DNA of 60,000 nucleotides from Tubiluchus corallicola (taxonomy: Eukaryota; Priapulida; Priapulimorpha; Priapulimorphida; Tubiluchidae): contig JAQGDQ010000011.1 of NCBI GenBank assembly GCA_030141605.1, positions 992,066-1,052,065 on the forward strand, read 5' to 3'. Within the stretch, counting starts at the first letter, position 1. Each line of letters starts with the position of its first letter. The translations under genes were made by a program, and so were the position numbers. A model generated the notes under the pieces. The model had not been told where the DNA came from. It ran no database searches and saw nothing but the letters and a program-made list of their open reading frames with translations. This document shows, in pieces, positions 49,801 to 59,582 of the stretch.

Positions 49801-52800
49801 AGGACATGCCAATATTCCTTCGGATTTTGCAAGCAGAAATGCACCTGAGTGCAACGAACCACATTGTCAGATCTGCTCATTTATCATACAGACCGAAGAT
49901 TCTGTTGTCCGTTCCGCCTCAGTGCAGGACATCATCAATTGTACTGCTCCATTGCCCTTTACCACCAGATCAGCAGGGAGGGACATCCAGTCTGGCTGTC
50001 CAGATTTGCGTCGCACTCATGCCCACCTTCGGCAAGGAACGCGTCCGTCAAAGAAATGCACTAACATCAAAGATGTTAAAAGGTACCTCAATGCCGCTAC
50101 AAGTGCTAAGGATGGCTTATTGGTTGTGCGTCGTCATGAGCCATTGCACCCTTCCATGGAGCTCATCGTGGTTCCACGTTCTGTTCTGGAAGGCCTTCTC
50201 ACAGCTCTTCACATAAAGCTTAGTCACCCTACAAAGCATCAGCTTCAGCTCGTTGCCAGGCGCCACTTCTTTGCTTTAGACACGTCAAAGTCCATTGATC
50301 GAGTTACTGACTCATGCCACATGTGCTCGTCTCTGAAAAAGTTTCCCCAAAGTCTTATTAGCCAGTCATCTGATTCTCCTCCCAATGCTGTTGGTCTGTC
50401 CTTTGCTGCGGACATTCTTAAACGTCATCGCCAACTTATCCTAGTAGTGCGAGAAACATCCACTTCTTATACGAATGCATGCATCGTGCCAGATGAAAGA
50501 AGCGACACCTTTCGTGAAGCTCTTGCTTGCCTTTGCTTAGATCTTCACCCTCCAGATGGCCCTCCTGCAGTAGTCAGAGTGGATCCTGCTCCTGGCTTTC
50601 GTGCTCTTTCCAATGACAGCACTCTTCTGCAACTTGGTCTTTCTCTGGAAATTGGACGTATCAAAAATCCAAATAAGAACCCAGTTGCAGAGCGTGCGAT
50701 CCAGGAATTGGAAGAAGAACTTTTGCGCCACAAACCTGGAGGTGGACCCGTATCCCGTTTAGGTTTGTCTATGGCTCTCGCTCGCCTAAATTCTCGCATC
50801 CGCCATGGCGGTTTGTCCTCCCGGGAGTTATGGACACAGCGCGACCAGTTCTCTCATGATCAGCTACCCATTTCTGACAGAGATACTATCATATCCCAAC
50901 ACATGCAGCGCCAGGCCAATCACTCACACAGCGAATCCTCTAAATGTCCCAGTAGACGAAATCCTAATCACCCTGTTATCAATATAGGAGACTTGGTCTA
51001 CCTTTACTCAGATCGCGATAAATCCCAGGCACGCAGCAGGTATCTTGTCACTGGTATTGATGGGGAATGGCTCTTTCTAAAAAAAAATTTACTGGTTCGC
51101 AATTGCGTGCCTCATCTTATAAAGTAAAGCACTCTGAATGTTATTTAGTTCCGACTCACACAGACCATGACAAGTATCCTCCGCCTCTGTTAAAACATAG
51201 TTTCTGCGATGATGACGATGACTCCGAGGCCGTGTCTGCCTTTCCAATTCCCCATCAGCCATTGATACCCATCACTCTTTCTTCACCCCCATCTGACAGC
51301 TATACAGACAAGGCATCTGCTGTCCCTCAGCAGTTGTTCCCGACTTGCGACACTTCAACCGAGCAATCTATCCCTCCAGCCACCGATTATTCTCATCCAA
51401 AACGCAGTCGTCGCCCCCCAAAATATCTTGCTGACTACGTTACCTGAATTTTATCCTTTTTCTTCAGCATTTACATATCAAGTTGTAAGTGTGCCTTTTT
51501 GACTTTATAATGTAAGTTACACACAAATTTTGTATTGCGTTTTTGAGTAACATAATCCGATAATATTGCCCTAAATCATTGACTTCATGCTAAGTTCTAT
51601 TATAGTCGTGCTGTATTTCTTTGGTCATCTGTGTATTACCTCTTTCTATATGTAATACTGTGACAGCTATCGTTAATGCATTTATATTCGCATTACTGTA
51701 CAAGCACATACTGTTTTCATGATAAACAACGTATATTAATGTTGTGCACCGCACATCGTAGTTTGCGATAGTTCATAAATTACATTCTATATCGTTTGTA
51801 TTGTAATTCTAGTTACAAGTTTCACCTTTTATGTCATATTACATGTATACTAAATGTTGTTTGATTTTGTTTCTAGCCATCGGTTAAGAAAAAGGAAAAG
51901 AGAAGCCGCGCCAGTATACATGCGTGTTGTTAGTTTTATCAACTTTACCCCTTTTGCAAAGTTGCTCTTTTGTTTTCAGCTTCTTTGTTTTTGCGTTGCG
52001 CTCATCTTTCTACTTATAACCTCGTTGCTTTGCGAGTTACAATAAAGTTGTTAAATTTATTCTTGTCGTCTTGGTGTTTGAGACAAAGCTGGTACATTCT
52101 TTAATTAATGGCGCAAACAGCTTTCTCCATTCCTCTTTTGTGTACTGAACATTGTCATCATCCCACAGTACATTTTTAATATTTTTTTATCTAATGAATA
52201 CAAAAAGCAGACATTTATTGAAATGTGAATTTTTTCTAAAAAAAAGTGGGTGGACGGCGATCCCCCACGATCCCCCTCCAATACACCACTGGTGACACAC
52301 AACCAAATAAAGAGTCAGATAGCGATGAAAATGTGTGGCTGGAAAATTGGCATTAGTGTCTGTCCTTGTGTTCATTTTGTTTCATGCGCATATAAGCCGA
52401 CCCCCTGATTTCAGTATTGTATTTTATAGTTCTAAATTCGGCTTATACGCGAGTATATACGGTAATTGTGGTATTACTATAAAATACTATAGATATTATT
52501 ACGATTCTTGGCAATATTTTGCGGGCATAAAAATGAATAGTCAGGGCTCCTATTACTTTGCATACCTTTCCATTTATTCTAAATTGTGAGGTTGCTTGGT
52601 CACCGAACACGCTTTCATTTTACCTGGATTCTCGCGGCTTAAAGTTATGACTCCACGTGTGCGTAATGTGTGATTCTTCATCCATATTGTGTGATGCGTA
52701 TTAATGTTTCCATGTGTTGAAACACACTCAGATACTAGATCAACATAAAATATATGTTTATTCTATCACCGTACAAGATAAGTGCCTGACTCGCTCTACG

Positions 52801-55800
52801 TGGCCAGTCCAAGCGCATCTATCTGATTAACAGTCTAATCTAATCGAACAATGCCATGTGTCCATGAATGCTCTCCATATGCCCATATGTGTATAACAAA
52901 AATCTCACAGTGCTTTTTCTGCTATTTTTCTTGCTGTTTGTGAAATGTCAAAATTGTGTCTGTCAAAATTTCAGTATGATAATTATAGCAGTGGCACTAG
53001 CTTATTACTGTAATATTAGGTGGAAAAGCAAGCACAGGTTTTGAGTGCACATTTTGCAGCTGAGAAAACAATACAACATTTATCATCATTTAGTGAAAGA
53101 ACTGTAACACATAATTATACGCTTCTTTTATCTCTCAAAACTTAAGCAGAACGAATATTATTGTGCATACATCTTAAAGTAGCCAAAACTCATCTAAACA
53201 GAATTTCCAGAAAGCCAATCAGTGTAAATGGCCACCAGAAACTTAAAAATTTTTCTAAATTGCTGTGTGATGTGTATTTGGACAACAGCTATCATGTTCT
53301 AGTGAATACGGATCACGCTTCACGCATTACGCATTTCACAATACATACTAATGGAAACATTTCCACATGTTTAAATACAAAGTGTTGTATACACATTATG
53401 GACCATGCATTGCATGCACATAGAGTCATACGTTTACTCTGTAAGCATTTTTACCTTTGATATGCATTTATAGTATGACTGTCATAGTAAACTGAATCAT
53501 TGAAAGACAGTTGAAGTTCTGTAAAACCTTGAATTTCCATGAAGCTTTTGTGACTGTTTGAAGTACCTGAAGATGGTGTAGAGTAAATACGTAGTGGAAA
53601 ACATGTTTCAAACCATGTTTGAAATTCTTCAGATAACCTAGCTGTGCAAAGCCATGTGAACGTATCCAAAAATGGGCAAAATCTTTAAACCTGTGTGAAA
53701 CACTCCGAGTGAAAGCCTCATGAAAACGTGTTCGTTGGACAAATAACCATAGTCGTAAGCATAGTCGTGATCTGTCTCTTTTTCTAGGTCAGCTGCTGTG
53801 GAATTTAAAACACCGAAGGATTGGCAGCTAGAGCTTAGAAAACCTAACACTTTTTCTGATAAACGAGATACAGTCAGATACATTTGTTTCGATGAAACGA
53901 ATTAATCAGATTGTATCTCGTTTGTCACGACGATGTACACATATTTTTCTGGTGTGACACTGCTCTTCTTAGTTTAGGAGGCCAGATGTGATACTCTAGT
54001 AATTCGCTAATTGTTGTTTAACTTGCAGGACTTGGGCGCACATTGTGCGGGTATGACGCGATACTCTCTCTTTGATTCTAAGAGAAAGTATCCCGTCATA
54101 CGAACTTGGATTTTTAGCAGAAATCACTGCATTGTTTAGGACGTCCTTGTTTTCCGAATTCAAACCTCTGTTAATAGGTGCAGCGTTTTCATGTCAACTT
54201 GCTTTCCCAAAACCAGAAATATTTAGTATTTACAAGGACACATCTGCATGTCCTGAATTTGAGAAAATATAGTGTCCCATAAGCCACTATACAGATTGCA
54301 TTGTCTATATATATTTTTAACAATGAAATGCAAAACTTTGAAAATTGTCACAAATGAGCTAAACCCTTGGACAATTCTTTTAGTCAAGTTAGACAAAAAT
54401 CTGAAAAGAACTACAGCACTAGTAGGCTTTGTCATTTTTGCAACATCAAGAGCTGCAGATACCAATCCAATGGCAAGACGGGCATTGAGGAAAAGTCTCT
54501 TACAGCTCATGAGTAGTGAGGAAAGGCTGCGCCTTGATAAACTGTGATAAAATGTGTAGTTCATGTGACACTCTAAATTTCTACTGAACTGCAGTTAGCA
54601 ATTACAGAACCTCAGGCCAGTCTAATTTTACACCTCATTTCAAATATTACCGCCATCACCATATCAGTCAAGTTCTGGTCAAAAAGTAAATGAAAAAAAT
54701 TGCCAAAGGCCCCATTTGATTCTTGTATGAGCTTGCTGAGATTAGTAAAAAATTTAAAAACGCAAATTAGAAATAAAAGACTTTTGCGACGCCCAAATAT
54801 AGCAAATGAAGTTCTTTGGTCTAGTTTTGAGCCTCTATCCCCTGTTCATCTCGATGTGGCATCACCCGACTCCCTTTATTGTTTCAAAACTGCATGGAGA
54901 TGTACATCCATAGCTAAAACAACACTTCAGTCAATTTAGAGAATTATCCTCAATATCCATATTAATAAAGTAGATTCCTGTAGTGCCACACCTGTGATGT
55001 TAGGCCTTGCCAGTGTACTGATCACTATACCTGCGTATATGCGTATTTAATATCTTTGGTATAAGAGTATAAGAGGGTTTTCTTCAATAGAGACCAAATT
55101 GTTTATACATTAAAGCTAAGCTTAGCCACATTTTCTTAGTCAGCTCAAGAACTTATGCTACACCTCCGCGGTCGGCTCAAGTCGCCACGATTTGCTCTTT
55201 CTTTGGACATGAAAAACTACAATTTGGAAGCACCAAAATCTGCTTCGTCTATTATCGAATTTCTGCTAAAAATATGGTTGTGCACTATGTTTTAGTGACA
55301 ACTGCCAGTTTTACTTTCACTCTGTTTCTACTCGCAGCTTAAAACATGACAGATAAATTTTGTTGCGAACAGAAACAGCAGAACATGCAGTTATCACTCT
55401 GACATGTTGCAGGCCTTTGGTAACTTATCAAGGTACATGGACGTGATCGTACATGCAGTAGTCCCGTACTGCGAGGATAGGTGCGTATGATGTGTATTGA
55501 ACAAGAAGTGAAGAAATTTATCGTCAGATTATAGTTGTTTCTGTACATTATCAACCAGAAGCCATGCATATTTCTTGGAGTATTCCGATTATTTAGCATC
55601 AGGGCTGTTAAAAAGCATCAAGAAAAAGGGTCAAGGGCTTCAACACTAGTGTTAAGAGCGTTGCTGTGAAAAGGTTGAGATATGTATACTATCAAGAGAA
55701 ATAGAATTTTTCTAACAACATGTGATTTTCTAGAGGAGGTATCTTTTGAAGTTCCTCGTGAATCAAACGAGGTTGTAGTTCAGGGAAACAGATTGCTGGA

Positions 55801-58800
55801 GGAGAATTCCACAGATACGAAGCTCAGGGGATACTTACTATGAAAAAAGAGTCGGTGTTTAGCAACCAAAATAAGCGGAAAATTGTTTTTAAATAAGGTT
55901 TAAAAAATTGTGGCCAGATGAGAAATCGGAAGCATTCACTGCACAATAAATAAGATTCAAAATCCTTGACAGTATTAGCTATTTAGTACTTCCTTGAACT
56001 TCTTGACAACTGGCACTAATTAGTATGACCCTTTGAGAATGAGGTTTTAAAATTTGTTAAAATTCTTAATCAAGTTATAACCTAAGCTCTGTTTACGGTA
56101 GAAGCATTCCAACACTGAAGAGTGTGTTATCAGAATTCGTACGGGTAAATTGTAATAACATTTTAATTCGTAGTACCTCTGATTATTATATCACATTTGA
56201 TGAAATAACATGACTCAACATTTCAACATTTTGACGTTTAGACAAATACTAAAAGTTAAAGAAATACTGATGTAGAGACAAACTTATTCTCCAGTCAGGT
56301 TAAACAGGAAGAAAAGGCAATTTTAATGTATATTCTGTAAGAAAATTCTCATTCATTTAAAATATTCATGCCGTCTGGTAGAACGGTACTGCATCATCAT
56401 CCCAGTGTGCACCGCTGACTCACCAAAAACATATTGATTTTATTCACAGTACAAAGGAATTTATACTTTTAAAGTGAAGTGAAGTTAGTTAGTGAAGCGT
56501 GTGCTACGAATGCTCTGATTACTTTTTCAAACTTTAAGCAATGTTATCTAAACTTGTTTCAAACGACTTACTGTTAAAATGCCTGTACCCGGTCATCACG
56601 GGAATTTAAATTTACAAGTTTTATACAGCATTACTGCTCACATAATCTCTGTATGCAATAAGACAGGGTGTAAGTGATACAAAGTTTCAAGACAAATTTT
56701 TTAGGTTTGATGTATGGAGAGTGTTTTCTTGTGCTTTAATTCCCGTGTAAGAAGTAGTCTCGATTTTTATTCTCAATGTTCCAGAAACATTGATCTTGTT
56801 AATATTAAGGCTGTACTTATTGTTTGAATGTGTATTTATTTTTGCAAGCAAATGTGCTTTTATTTTTATGCATTTGAATACTGACGCGTCTGTTACACAC
56901 TTGCTAATTTTCAATAGAACTTGATGACCCACAACTTCTCGACTTCAATCTAAACCAGACAGATTAAGAACAGTGCTTTTTTCATTTTTGTACATTTAAA
57001 ATAAGATGCTCAGTCAGGGCCGATAGCAGAGGTTAATTACAATTTAATGTCATTGCAGCCTGGAAGAGTTAAAGGTCAATAAAGAAAATTATCTGCAGTT
57101 ACCCATTTTAGAAACTGAACCTTAGCCGTCTAATTGCTTTCTCTACATTTGCAGTAATTGCAATATATCTGGCTATGATCATTTCTTCTGGTTTCTTCGG
57201 TGAAGGCAATTAAATGGCCCAGTTTCAGCTTAATGATTTTTCTGGGTAGTATTGATATTAAACCCTGGACATTAATCTGTCGTACTACCAAGTTTTTGAG
57301 GTGGCCAAAGTTAATTTCATCGCATTGTTGTATAATGCAGGACCAGTTCCAACATGCGGCACCGGTATCTGGTGGCATGGGTAAGTTCCTGCTGCAGAAA
57401 ATGGGTTGGAAGGAAGGCGAAGGACTTGGAAAGAACAAGTCTGGCAGTTTGACTCCTCTGGTGCTGGACGTAAAGATGGATAGAAAAGGTATGAGATCAA
57501 TAGAGTTCAAAAGGTGAACCTTGGAGTTATATAGATGTAATGAAGTCATAGTATAAGAAAAAAATCCCGAAGTTTTCATTTAGGTATCGAGGAAGGTTAT
57601 TAGTCAGTGAAAAATTTATAATATGAATATGAAGAAATAAGAAAATCACTTACATAACTAGAGTTGAAGAGCAAATGTGATCAAGACAATATTGCTGTTG
57701 ATGTTTTCCTGGAGTTGCCCTTTTTAAAGCAAAAATATAGTGCAAGTAAGTAATTCCTCTTGGTTGAAAAGACTGATACAAGACGCAGTTCTATGTACTT
57801 GTTTTTATGTGTATTATTTATTGATTGATGAAAAACAGTAATATTATTTTCTAGGCTTGGTGACACAAGAAGAAGTGTCGGTAAAAGGGAGAGTTGGTCG
57901 TTTTCCTGTTCCACCTGTTCAGTACGATTTGTCAGGTGGGTAAACTTGAAGCACTTTGGTAATACAGAGCAACTGTTTTGATCTAAATTTAAAATCCAAA
58001 TTTGAATGGAGCAGCAATACAAATATGCCTGTTTTTTTCAAGCTTTGTCAACTCCAGCATTTATTATTCCATCTGTTTAGGGAAGCATCCGGTGTCTGCT
58101 CTGACGGAACTGTGCAACAAGCGACGGTGGGGACCGCCTCAGTTTACTCTCGTAGATTCTACTGGCCCTGATCATAGAAAACATTTCCTGTTTAAGGTAA
58201 CGTCTTTCTAGCCTTATTTTTGTTTACTAGAAGTAGAAAGTTTACGAAGGAGTTTACAATTCCCCACAATTTAAATACCATAACTCTAACTCTAACCTCA
58301 CCTTAATTTTAATCCTAATTCACGAATTAATTTCTTGTGTGTGGAGAATTGTAAACTTTAGCCAAAGTTTATTATACGTACAAAAAGCAAGAAAGCTTTT
58401 CTGTGTTTCTTGTTGTTTCTCCACTTTTACTAATTAATTACTAAAGTAATTGTTTTTGTTATTATTTAATCATTTTACTGATGCACAATTTATTACAGCT
58501 TGTGCACGGGAATATTTTATGAACACGAATTAGCCATTCTAATGTAGAATAAATAAAAGCAGTGATAGGCCTAATACTGTAATTTTTAGCTTGCATGTAT
58601 TTAGTTTATCAACCATAAAATTTTGAACCAGTCGTATCTAATTACACATATAGATTGGCTTCACCTACCATCGTTTGATGACTTGTTGTCAGTCTGACAA
58701 GATAGTTTCTAATTTGTTGTACACTGTATCTTTTTGCAAGTTTTCCACGTTTTTTGGCCATAGGTTTTTTTGTAGCTTGTATATTACCTTTTTAGACAAT

Positions 58801-59282
58801 AGAGAACACCACCACCCATTATTTTCAACAACTCGATTCCTCAATTGCATGCAGCATATCAAAGTATTATTACTACTGGCATAGGCGTCAGTTAATTTGC
58901 ATATTAAGCATGACAGTGCAGTCTTGTCACCCGGTCATTCAAGTGGTTAAAGAAGGAAAATTGTAAACAAAAATTTTTACCACATTCTGTATTTGCTGCA
59001 GTACTAATGTTTTAAAACATGTTTAAGTGTAAATATTTATTTAGCAGCAATAATCAATGTTTGCCTCAGTATACTGTAGAAAATAACTTGTAACAGAACC
59101 AGTTCTAAAAATTACAATTAGAGAGTGAAATATTAGTAAATTCAGTGATTCTTTATCTTCTTCAGGTAAAAGTTAATGGTGTGGAATACATACCAACGAT
59201 AGCTAGTCCTAACAAGAAACATGCAAGAGCTCAGTCTGCTACCGTGTGCCTACAGTCTCTCGGTTTATTACCAAACACTTGA
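38845..59282 (+). CDS. SON: SON, nuclear-speckle SR-type splicing cofactor (10 coding exons)
   Basis: Join 38845-40852, 41525-41667, 42362-42512, 43472-43737, 44624-44734, 45023-45148, 57341-57488, 57855-57935, 58081-58196, 59166-59282: 3267 nt, 1088 residues plus stop. All junctions are GT/AG and all phases agree. Domain order matches vertebrate SON: an N-terminal helix ([17 protein letters not shown], 12-28); Lys/His-rich nuclear-localisation stretches (80-120, 170-195); acidic Ser/Asp region (~440-470); RS domain (~505-610); LLKIAKAN helix; HHPF motif; [10 protein letters not shown] motif; an AMRKL helix; G-patch (~936-985); and a C-terminal dsRBD (~1011-1087). The long mammalian repeat region between N-terminus and RS domain is absent. 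SON helps splice weak introns and organises speckles. G-patches can activate DEAH helicases; the dsRBD binds RNA. ATG choice: it opens the conserved N-terminus with G at -3. Confidence 0.95.
40894..41356. mobile_element. hAT-like MITE in SON intron 1
   Basis: The ends read GGCCTGTAACGATACA and (reversed) GGGCTGTAACGATGCA; the inner left part repeats CACGATACGATAC and CACGATACACC. Such GGCTGTAACGATACA ends are characteristic of a widespread hAT-type MITE class. I could not confirm an 8-bp target duplication. Confidence 0.5.
41525..41667 (+). CDS. SON: SON exon 2: HHPF motif
   Basis: After CTCATCAG. Encodes VCKKLVNKE, an acidic Ser stretch and [14 protein letters not shown], the conserved SON block. 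Donor CGG|GTAAGC; 143 nt, returns to phase 0. Confidence 0.9.
42362..42512 (+). CDS. SON: SON exon 3: [10 protein letters not shown] motif
   Basis: After AAATTACAG. Contains [15 protein letters not shown] and EWVPVEK, nearly identical to vertebrate SON. Donor AAAAG|GTGTCA is weak but keeps phase with exon 4. Confidence 0.9.
43472..43737 (+). CDS. SON: SON exon 4: Pro/Ala-rich linker
   Basis: After TTCTTACAG. 266 nt encoding low-complexity Pro/Ala/Ser sequence ([31 protein letters not shown]). It sits where SON has a short, poorly conserved linker. Donor GTG|GTACGT. Confidence 0.88.
44624..44734 (+). CDS. SON: SON exon 5: helical block
   Basis: After TTTACAG. 37 codons with [20 protein letters not shown], aligned in order with the SON ALAQKRL / NAFDLEAM block. 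Donor ATG|GTATGT. Confidence 0.88.
45023..45148 (+). CDS. SON: SON exon 6: [11 protein letters not shown] motif
   Basis: After ATTATAG. 42 codons with [18 protein letters not shown] and IWAKK, the segment that leads into the G-patch in SON. Donor AAG|GTTTGT opens the 12.2-kb transposon-filled intron. Confidence 0.9.
45149..45735. other. Start of SON intron 6, no transposon recognised
   Basis: No gene. A (GT)n-rich tract lies at about 45690-45717. Confidence 0.6.
46150..46354 (+). repeat. Gypsy 5' LTR, 205 bp
   Basis: Starts CGCCAGTATACATG and ends TTAATTAATGGCG. The ends form a CGCCA/TGGCG inverted repeat instead of the usual TG...CA. AATAAA at 46282-46287 is a candidate polyadenylation signal. 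Confidence 0.9.
46355..46372 (+). other. Gypsy primer-binding site
   Basis: TGGTGGCTGCCGGTGTGA begins immediately after the 5' LTR. TGG complements the 3' CCA of a tRNA; I cannot name the tRNA. Confidence 0.6.
46563..47213 (+). CDS. Gypsy gag (capsid region)
   Basis: 216 codons, starting [21 protein letters not shown]. It has a Trp/Phe-rich, helical pattern ([43 protein letters not shown]) typical of retrotransposon capsid N-terminal domains. The zinc knuckle is not in this frame but in the overlapping pol frame. The gag stop lies at 47211-47213, just past TCAAAAC (47193-47199), where the downstream frame is entered by moving back one base. Confidence 0.82.
   Translation: MATTRAPKQWCLTKQETITSFEAWRQNLQYTLSLDQNFAEFLVEGATWHKKTNAAPLRRLQDDDENVPIANRRTAAQKTTHLDLMLGQIANYCPIISRNSIVKNSTSLTRIWQTIRQHFGFQTTGGHFLDFNNIHMQPDERPEDLFQRLNSFIEDNLLSAAGGIQHHGENPISDEEITPTLENLIILTWLRLLHPGLPSLVKQKYGTELRSKHLPH
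47126..51127 (+). CDS. Gypsy pol: zinc knuckle, protease, RT, RNase H, integrase
   Basis: One long open frame; the first Met is probably not used, as entry is likely from gag near 47198. In order: a Cys/His knuckle (CPLCKQAGR to HFLGTC, ~47370-47430); aspartic protease ([10 protein letters not shown] near 47680); RT with [12 protein letters not shown] (48820) and an unusual catalytic box LADDLYCGG (~49012); RNase H ([10 protein letters not shown] near 49466; CEVEAL; LTDSKP); integrase zinc site (HIKLSH...CHMC near 50210-50330); and a DDE core with D in FAADI (~50405), D in VRVDPAPG (~50582) and E in [14 protein letters not shown] (~50690). The frame stops at 51125-51127 after an A9 run at 51079-51087; related sequence continues in another frame. 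Lacking the canonical YxDD, RT is still plausible because both aspartates remain. Confidence 0.9.
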   Translation: MASTFTSWATQLSQAKVRYRAKIKTLASLKPEISLALDSLLEELQASADAKVLRTAFQQFPDYSKRKQPLIRKKQPRRSTKICPLCKQAGRAKFQHFLGTCQYLPEEDKEYFARARQTISFEEDYSQDSADSCHNIDTTEPDAGDDDECASHNLRCVSTAHRVSTKQSPHLKVFYKHHPIYITLDTGAETSMIKEAIAHLIGVPIQQTTQSALQADGVTPLDIIGETRITVTRNAHNLCLEALVVRHLDVDILAGTPFLIANDISVRPARKEVCIKGSDTAKYDIPPANTSKSSICYAHVLRAPSTPTMIWPGEYLELSVPSSVDPDSPLAVEPHTDYAKTTSLWPQPDIIEAVAGKIRIPNISSDPLTIPKHAHICKTSSVTSSKLTTNSQDSQNLPQAQMHNAKQNPPVCYSDAVTVDPDNILSPQSHANFKKLLQDYDGIFSPNISGYNGAAGKFASKVNMGPVQPPQRTGRVPQYSRDKLIELQAKFDELEAQGVVRRPEDVNVTVEYLNPSFLVKKRRGGHRLVTAFSDVGRYSKPQPSLMPDANTILQTIARWRYIIVSDLTDAFYQIPLEHSSMKYCGVATPFRGIRVYTRCAMGMPGSETALEELMCRILGDSLQDGFVSKLADDLYCGGDTPEELLNNWHRVLDALHKSNIHLSPTKTIICPKSTTILGWIWTQGNIAASPHRIATLSTCPAPDTVHGLRSFIGAYKVLGRVLPGCSLVLAPLEDAIAGLQSRDKLQWTDELHHHFAAAQKALSMHKSIILPVPSDQLWIVTDGSVTKRGIGATLYVTRTSKLFLAGFFSAKLRKHQVTWLPCEVEALCIAAAVKHFSPFIIQSTSHPCVLTDSKPCVQAIEKLCRGEFSASPRVTSFLSTVSRYQVTVRHLSGHANIPSDFASRNAPECNEPHCQICSFIIQTEDSVVRSASVQDIINCTAPLPFTTRSAGRDIQSGCPDLRRTHAHLRQGTRPSKKCTNIKDVKRYLNAATSAKDGLLVVRRHEPLHPSMELIVVPRSVLEGLLTALHIKLSHPTKHQLQLVARRHFFALDTSKSIDRVTDSCHMCSSLKKFPQSLISQSSDSPPNAVGLSFAADILKRHRQLILVVRETSTSYTNACIVPDERSDTFREALACLCLDLHPPDGPPAVVRVDPAPGFRALSNDSTLLQLGLSLEIGRIKNPNKNPVAERAIQELEEELLRHKPGGGPVSRLGLSMALARLNSRIRHGGLSSRELWTQRDQFSHDQLPISDRDTIISQHMQRQANHSHSESSKCPSRRNPNHPVINIGDLVYLYSDRDKSQARSRYLVTGIDGEWLFLKKNLLVRNCVPHLIK
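51085..51447 (+). CDS. Gypsy integrase C-terminal extension in shifted frame
   Basis: The frame entered at the A9 run begins [16 protein letters not shown], typical of the C-terminal end of this kind of integrase. It continues through an acidic DDDDD patch and Pro/Ser-rich sequence to a basic end ([17 protein letters not shown]-stop). Either a one-base change in the homopolymer broke pol, or slippage there adds this tail to a fraction of products. Confidence 0.6.
   Translation, partial: KFTGSQLRASSYKVKHSECYLVPTHTDHDKYPPPLLKHSFCDDDDDSEAVSAFPIPHQPLIPITLSSPPSDSYTDKASAVPQQLFPTCDTSTEQSIPPATDYSHPKRSRRPPKYLADYVT
51886..51906 (+). other. Gypsy polypurine tract
   Basis: AAGAAAAAGGAAAAGAGAAG just before the 3' LTR. 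Confidence 0.7.
51909..52113 (+). repeat. Gypsy 3' LTR, 205 bp
   Basis: Same sequence as the 5' LTR as far as I can read. Confidence 0.9.
53861..53923. repeat. Inverted repeat (hairpin)
   Basis: AAACGAGATACAGTCAGA pairs with TCAGATTGTATCTCGTTT with one mismatch; the loop contains a smaller GTTTCGATGAAAC hairpin. Confidence 0.8.
54052..54100. repeat. Inverted repeat (hairpin)
   Basis: TATGACGCGATACTCTCTC pairs with GAGAAAGTATCCCGTCATA with two mismatches and a loop of about 10 bases. Confidence 0.8.
57341..57488 (+). CDS. SON: SON exon 7: G-patch
   Basis: After ATAATGCAG. Encodes [18 protein letters not shown] and EGLGKNKSG, with all consensus glycines of the G-patch, and ends in the SON-specific [10 protein letters not shown] continuation. 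Donor AAAAG|GTATGA. Confidence 0.95.
57855..57935 (+). CDS. SON: SON exon 8: linker to dsRBD
   Basis: After TTTTCTAG. 81 nt, [19 protein letters not shown] to DLS. Donor TCAG|GTGGGT; leaves one base that pairs in phase with exon 9. Confidence 0.85.
58081..58196 (+). CDS. SON: SON exon 9: dsRBD, first half
   Basis: After [29 protein letters not shown], then [11 protein letters not shown], the first helix and first strands of the SON dsRBD. Donor AAG|GTAACG. Confidence 0.95.
58252..58356. repeat. Short inverted-repeat element in SON intron 9
   Basis: GTTTACAATTCCCCACA at the left pairs with TGTGTGGAGAATTGTAAAC at the right. The middle has CTCTAACTCTAACCTC and TAATTTTAATCCTAATTC runs. About 105 bp, possibly a small MITE. 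Confidence 0.6.
59166..59282 (+). CDS. SON: SON exon 10: dsRBD, second half and stop
   Basis: After [29 protein letters not shown] and the last helix [12 protein letters not shown], ending in TGA at 59280-59282. The KKHA motif is the RNA-contacting Lys pair at the start of dsRBD helix 2. Confidence 0.95.
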   Translation, partial: VKVNGVEYIPTIASPNKKHARAQSATVCLQSLGLLPNT

Positions 59283-59576
59283 ACATTCGTTGCAGAGCTT
59301 ATACGACTGTTTAAACTGCGACAGAAAAATATTTGTAAATACTCATTTCTGAGGATATCTGCACAACTGCGTCTGTAATGTTTTGTATTAATTGCTGATC
59401 ATGGAGCTGCAGTGTAGATTTTTTGTAACGTGCACACCGTGTGCTTACTAATGTATCTAATGAAATGCGGATTTCATAGTTAAAAAATGGGAAGCATTAA
59501 TTTTACTCAGTCATGCAATAACTAGAAAATTTCTAAATCAAAGTACCAAATTTTACAATTTCAGTATTAATGTGTA

Positions 59577-59582
59577 AATAAA
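59577..59582 (+). promoter_or_regulatory. SON: SON poly(A) signal
   Basis: AATAAA 295 bases after the stop codon; a T-rich stretch follows near 59615. Confidence 0.75.

Larger units (their letters stand above)
46150..52113 (+). mobile_element. Ty3/gypsy-type LTR retrotransposon, nearly intact
   Basis: Two 205-base LTRs enclose gag and pol in plus orientation, the same strand as SON. Order is protease, RT, RNase H, integrase, which defines the Ty3/gypsy type. Primer-binding site and purine tract are visible. No difference between LTRs was seen by eye. Coding is uninterrupted except for two frame changes at A-runs (47195-47198 and 51079-51087). It lies inside the pogo-like element in SON intron 6. 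Target duplication is unclear: flanks CACCAA/CAAACAG share only a short CAA. Confidence 0.92.
45736..52462 (-). mobile_element. Pogo-like TIR element, interrupted by a gypsy retrotransposon
   Basis: The left end reads CCGTATATACTCGCATATAAG and continues GCC; the right end is the inverse, GGCTTATACGCGAGTATATAC then GG. TA dinucleotides flank both ends (45734-45735 and 52463-52464). Subterminal TATAAGCCGAC motifs recur at both ends. On the minus strand, sequence just right of the gypsy element encodes a VLWDDDN / EEWRKLF segment, and sequence just left of it encodes [16 protein letters not shown]-stop. These look like the acidic C-terminus of a transposase split by the insertion. Most of the transposase is missing, so this was a deletion derivative. 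Confidence 0.7.
52465..57340. other. Right part of SON intron 6
   Basis: No gene recognised; small open frames here look like background. Two hairpin-forming inverted repeats lie at 53861-53923 and 54052-54100 (listed separately). Confidence 0.6.

Noticed and set aside
52105-52375. Minus-strand frames right of the gypsy element as a gene
   Set aside because: Only a short part reads as a transposase tail; the rest is non-coding sequence of the TIR element.
53638-54564. Several 80-113 codon frames on both strands in SON intron 6
   Set aside because: No domain, splice support or codon pattern distinguishes them from AT-rich background.
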